NCBI RefSeq assembly: GCF_047948215.1
Contig: NC_134456.1
Coordinates: 199,900,034 to 199,964,033 of the forward strand
Length of the DNA stretch: 64,000 nt
DNA from: Lycorma delicatula
Taxonomy: Eukaryota; Arthropoda; Insecta; Hemiptera; Fulgoridae
Direction of reading: 5' to 3'
The notes under the pieces were generated by a model that was not told the origin of the DNA, ran no database searches, and saw only the letters and a list, made by a program, of their open reading frames with translations. Below, in pieces: positions 59,921 to 64,000 of this stretch. The position numbers and the translations under genes were made by a program. Within the stretch, counting starts at the first letter, position 1. The number at the start of each line of letters is the position of its first letter.

Positions 59921-60650
59921 AAAGGATTTAGAAGAAACAATGAATGGCATAGATGAAGTCCTACGCAAGAACTATCGCATGAAAATAAACAAGAACAAAA
60001 CAAAAGTAATGAAATGTAGTAGAAATAACAAAGATGGACCACTGAATGTGATAATAGGAGGAGAAAAGATTATGGAGGTAGAAGAATTTTGTTATTTGGG
60101 AAGTAAAATTACTAAAGATGGACGAAGCAGGAGCGATATAAAATGCCGAATAGCACAAGCTAAACGAGCCTTTAGTAAGAAATATAATTTGTTTACATCA
60201 AAAATTAATTTAAATCTCAGGAAAAGATTTTTGAAAGTGTATGTTTGGAGTGTCGCTTTATATGGAAGTGAAACTTGGACAATTGGAGTATCTGAAAAGA
60301 AAAGATTAGAAGCTTTTGAAATGTGGTGCTATAGGAGAATGTTAAAAATCAGATGGTTGGATAAAGTGACAAATGAAGAGGTATTGCGGCAAATAGATGA
60401 AGAAAGAAGCATTTGGAAGAATATAGTTAAAAGAAGAGACAGACTTATAGGCCACATACTAAGGCATCCTGGAATAGTCGCTTTAATATTGGAAGGACAG
60501 GTAGAAGGGAAAAATTGTGTAGGCAGGCCACGTTTGGAGTATGTAAAACAAATTGTTGGGGATGTAGGATGTAGAGGGTATACTGAAATGAAACGACTGG
60601 CACTAGATAGGGAATCTTGGAGAGCTGCATCAAACCAGTCAAATGACTGA
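59921..60650 (+). pseudogene. LINE C-terminal domain downstream of RT
   Basis: The restored phase after the deletion runs 236 codons from an internal ATG at 59940 to the natural TGA at 60648-60650. It includes KINKNKTKVMKCSRNN, EEFCYLGSKITKDG, LYGSETWTIGVSEKKR, EMWCYRRMLKIRW, RRDRLIGHILRHPG, GRPRLEYVKQIV and the terminal SWRAASNQSND. This conserved C-terminal region follows the RT palm in many animal LINEs, and its precise role is not established. Unlike copy 1, no stops interrupt it. Confidence 0.85.
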
Positions 60651-60668
60651 AGACAAAAAAAAAATATA

Positions 60669-63600
60669 TATTAAAGGAAATTACATTTTGTAGTGAATGA
60701 CGTGAAAGAAAATGTTATTTTCGTATTCATTCCTCAAATTGTAAAGGAAATTCTATTTCATCCCCTATCCCACCGTGAGACGAAACATAATACTTATTCT
60801 AATAGTCGGTAGAAAACATTTTAAATTAGAATTATTAAAATAAAAATAAAACATACTGGCTAATATCAATACTGGTTCTTACCAATAGTCTAAAATTATC
60901 CCAATGATATATTATTAAATCAATAAAGACTATGTCCACAGTTGATTTATCATACATGAAATCCAGTATCAATTAGTAATCATTTTCCAGTAACTATAAA
61001 TAAATTGAAAAATGTATACAGTAAATTCCAATTATTAATGTTTATTAATAATTTTTAAATATAAACAATAAAGATATAATATTAATTAAAAATATAATCA
61101 AATAGATAATGAATAGAGTGCTCCATTTATTTTACAATATTTTATTGCTCACTTGCTTCAAATAACTGGTTTATTTATTTCATATACAAATATTAGCAAT
61201 GGATACACGGAATTCATGCATGTATTTTTTAACTTTGTGATATCAACAATATCTATTCAACCAATAAATTTTCAATTTACTAAAATGATTTAGTGATTAT
61301 AAAATTTCATAATAAAACAAAATTTACTACATTCAACAGAGGTTAACAATAATAACAATTTTCTGATGTACAATAAAAAAACATATTAATAAATATGTCG
61401 AATCTTCTGTTTATAGATTCAATATTTATTTATTTATTTAATAGGCTTAATAATAATTATTAACATTTTCCCAGCATTAATTAAAAAACCTTCACAATGT
61501 AAATATACTTAGCCTAAATGAAGTTTATTTATAATCAAACTTAAATAAAATTATCGGCTGTCGAAATTAATTTTACTTTTATGAAATGTTAGAAATTTAC
61601 ACTATCACTAAAACAAAAGATATAATTCCCTCCGGATATAATGGGTAGAAAGCTATTTTTAAAACTCTAAGTTAATATTAATCAGATATTAAAAAACGTT
61701 AAAGTTACACGTTATTTATTTGTCGCCAAGAGGAGATACACGCCCACACAAGGGGACAATTCCAGCCGCACCCCGATCATCTCTACTATATCCATTATGA
61801 CCAGCCCACTGCTCATAATAGAAGTTGTCTTTTTTTTTTAGAACAATTCTTTTCTTTGCAGTGTTAAACCAGGTGTGCTTATTACAAATAGACATCCTTT
61901 GCCTGTAACCAGATACATATCTGTAACTTACTCTCATAATTCAGGAAGAACTGCGTTTGGGCGAGGCGTCAATGGAATATCTAATAGACTTATAAAATAG
62001 AATCAAAATGATAATTCAATTATTTGCGGATAATTTTAATTACGTCACCATTTCTATTTAATTAAGTATTCTTCCTAACTGTACTTGTAGGATTCTGCAA
62101 TTAAAACTGTGATAACTATGTGCCGGCAGATAATTCCCGCCTCTTGTTATTACTAGAAATAGTCAAACTCAATTTTTTCCCTAAAACTTCTACTGACGGT
62201 CAAACCAAAAGAGCAAAGTTGACAATATTTTTACAATTCTATATAACAATGAAATATCATTAAAGATACATATGTTACTTTACCAAATATTGAAAGTTCC
62301 ACATCATTAACAACGAATTATTTTTTATCGTCTTATTGATAATTCCTTACAATGCATGGGGAATAAGGCGATCAGTGAACCTACGAGCAACAGCATTGTC
62401 CCATTTTTCCTGCTATAATTCCATCATTCCTGTAACACAGCCCAGCAACTCTCATAATCCTATTCACATTTCTTGTATCTACTAATTTTTATTCGTAAAC
62501 ACGCTTACATGAAAAACAGATCAGTTAGAACTCTTTCTGAAAAAATATTTTGAGCACCACCACTAGCCAGTGTTCGATAGAACTTATTAACTGAAAATAA
62601 GTATTAGATTTTGCGCTCCAAGTATAATCCCAGTATGACTAAAAAAACTTTGAATCAAATGGAAACATGATACTTATGTTCGCATAAGTATCTGTAGGAT
62701 CACTGTAACTTCAATGAGTGCTATCCGTGTCCATGAATATGTATTTTATTTTACTCGTATACTACACACTTGGTCACTAGTTTGAGAGACGCAGAGCCCA
62801 ATTCAAAAAATTCTAACTACGAGTAGATACGAATAGATACTAACAATGATTTAATTGAAAATACTTCACCAGTAAAAGCAAGATGTAATAAAAAGGGAAT
62901 TAAACAAAAGCTTGTGAATTGTTTGAAGAAAAAAAATCAGTTAACTCATACTGAATGATATAAAAAATTTTAATAATCAGTGTTTAATAACAAAGATTTT
63001 TTAAATTATTAAAATGGTTAAAAAACATAATTTTTAGCTCAATAACTTCAAAGAAAAATTCACGTAAAGTAGTTTATTAACTAATCTAGCTAGGAAAATA
63101 AATTAAAATGTTAATATATATATATAATAAAATATTAATAAAAGTATCAAAAATAATCACTTAACATGTGCAAATAACAATACCAAATAGTCAAATATAC
63201 ACGAAAAATTAATTTTGTTAATCAGCGTTAACATCATGTAATAGTAGAGAATTAGCTTTCGTTATCTGATAAAAATAATCCTTCCCAATTTTTTCAATTT
63301 TTCAGATTTCCTAAATTCAAAATTACTAAAATCTTATTTAAAATACTGCATTTATGTTTTTGTGTTTTTTGATTTGTCTTCAATTCTAGGTTATAATTTC
63401 AGTTCATAAAAGATTATTTAGATTATTAGCTTTTATAACTTTTAAATTACAACATTGAATTCTATTAACTTTTGAAGAACAGAATAAAATAATTAAATTA
63501 GATATTATAATTAGACAACTAATATCGATTAGAAAAAATTGATTTATGATAAAGATACTGATATACATCATAACTTTTAAATATTAAACTGATTTATATA

Positions 63601-64000
63601 TGTAAGTTCTTTCAACAAAAAATTTTTTTTTATGTATGACTTTTATCTTATTAACAAATCATAAAATTAGTAACACCATTAAGAATAAGGGAAATAAATT
63701 AAAAAAAATACCTTCCTAGTTGTAAAAATTAGATTTTTATTTTACTTCCTAAACAACGTGGATGACATTTATATACTTTTATATAAATATATGAATGTAC
63801 ATTCTTTTATGATAAATATGACATTCATATTTTCAAGTAATATGACAGTTTTTATATTTTTCTCTAAATAAGATGATATTACTGTAACAACAGTTTTACT
63901 CTAAAAAATCAATCCAAAAATATGTCTATAAACGTTTATAACTTATTACTGTTATATGTTATGAATTTGAACTTTTAATCATAATTTTTCTTTAAATTAT
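60669..64000. other. AT-rich spacer
   Basis: No gene is supported. One 73-codon minus-strand frame (61716-61937) has a less skewed composition and is listed separately. The rest is low-complexity AT-rich DNA. Confidence 0.5.
61716..61937 (-). other. unassigned 73-codon ORF in a GC-richer patch
   Basis: An ATG-initiated minus-strand frame whose composition is unlike the surrounding AT noise. It is basic in the first half (MRVSYRYVSGYRQRMSICNK) and ends YSRDDRGAAGIVPLCGRV and a few more residues. It has two or three cysteines and aromatic residues and no membrane segment. I do not recognise a family, and see no matching exon nearby. It could be an exon, a transposon fragment or chance. Confidence 0.2.

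Larger units (their letters stand above)
58390..60668 (+). mobile_element. longest LINE family A copy (copy 3), 5' truncated
   Basis: The copy starts inside the APE endonuclease, runs through RT and the C-terminal domain, and ends ATGACTGAAGAC plus A-run. The frame is broken only twice, by a one-base shift near 58640-58650 and a two-base deletion at about 59916. It is otherwise open for most of its length, which suggests a young insertion. Compared with copy 1, each has lesions the other lacks. The clade is uncertain; the endonuclease and RT motifs are those of APE-type LINEs with the RTISLTSHASKIL variant of RT motif 2. Confidence 0.9.

Overview
The window looks like ordinary nuclear intergenic DNA of an insect. 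It is strongly AT-rich, full of short tandem repeats, and carries layered copies of several retrotransposon families. The tRNA-derived SINEs and the mix of R1-clade and Jockey/I-type LINEs with a third LINE family fit an arthropod. A hemipteran is my weak guess from general pattern, not a demonstrated assignment. I find no complete host protein-coding gene, rRNA or tRNA gene, and no prokaryotic system such as CRISPR. Nearly every long open frame is a piece of a broken transposable element or its antisense shadow.

Layout. 1-14.7 kb: AT-rich DNA with tRNA-like SINE pieces (4.4, 5.5, 7.5, 9.0, 12.6 kb), perfect hairpins (1.7, 2.0, 11.05, 11.68 kb) and long microsatellites (8.35, 10.25 kb). 14.7-15.2 kb: a probable non-autonomous Helitron-like element. 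18.5-21.9 kb: a rearranged Jockey/I-type LINE on the minus strand, with a segment between ORF1 and RT lying in the opposite orientation. 23.7-28.2 kb: three more SINE copies, one with a perfect 16-bp target-site duplication, and a foldback element at 26.0 kb. 34.2-34.7 kb: a LINE 3' remnant. 34.9-35.8 kb: a candidate LTR with a TATA/initiator core. 36.8-38.0 kb: a young 5'-truncated LINE called 'family A' here. 38.2-42.25 kb: a GC-rich, nearly 4-kb R1-clade LINE on the minus strand with a near-perfect target-site duplication. 42.4-42.6 kb: a small foldback element. 45-48.7 kb: an old relative of family A, itself split by a ~570-bp insertion. 52.6-53.3 kb: a degenerate family-A copy. 54.57-54.72 kb: a tandem duplication. 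55.15-55.6 kb: a GC-rich fragment sharing a hairpin with the R1-clade 3' UTR. 56.2 kb: a tandem pair of hairpins. 58.39-60.67 kb: the longest family-A copy.

Functionally, the autonomous LINEs encode (or once encoded) ORF1 nucleic-acid-binding proteins, APE-type endonuclease and reverse transcriptase. All copies seen here are broken by nonsense changes, frameshifts, truncation or rearrangement. The SINEs would have depended on LINE machinery. The most interesting signals are the structured 3' UTR hairpin shared by two R1-like 3' ends with different stem sequences but conserved pairing, the inverted LINE segment at 20 kb, the SINE subfamilies with one tRNA-like head and two different tails, and the tandem hairpins at 56.2 kb.
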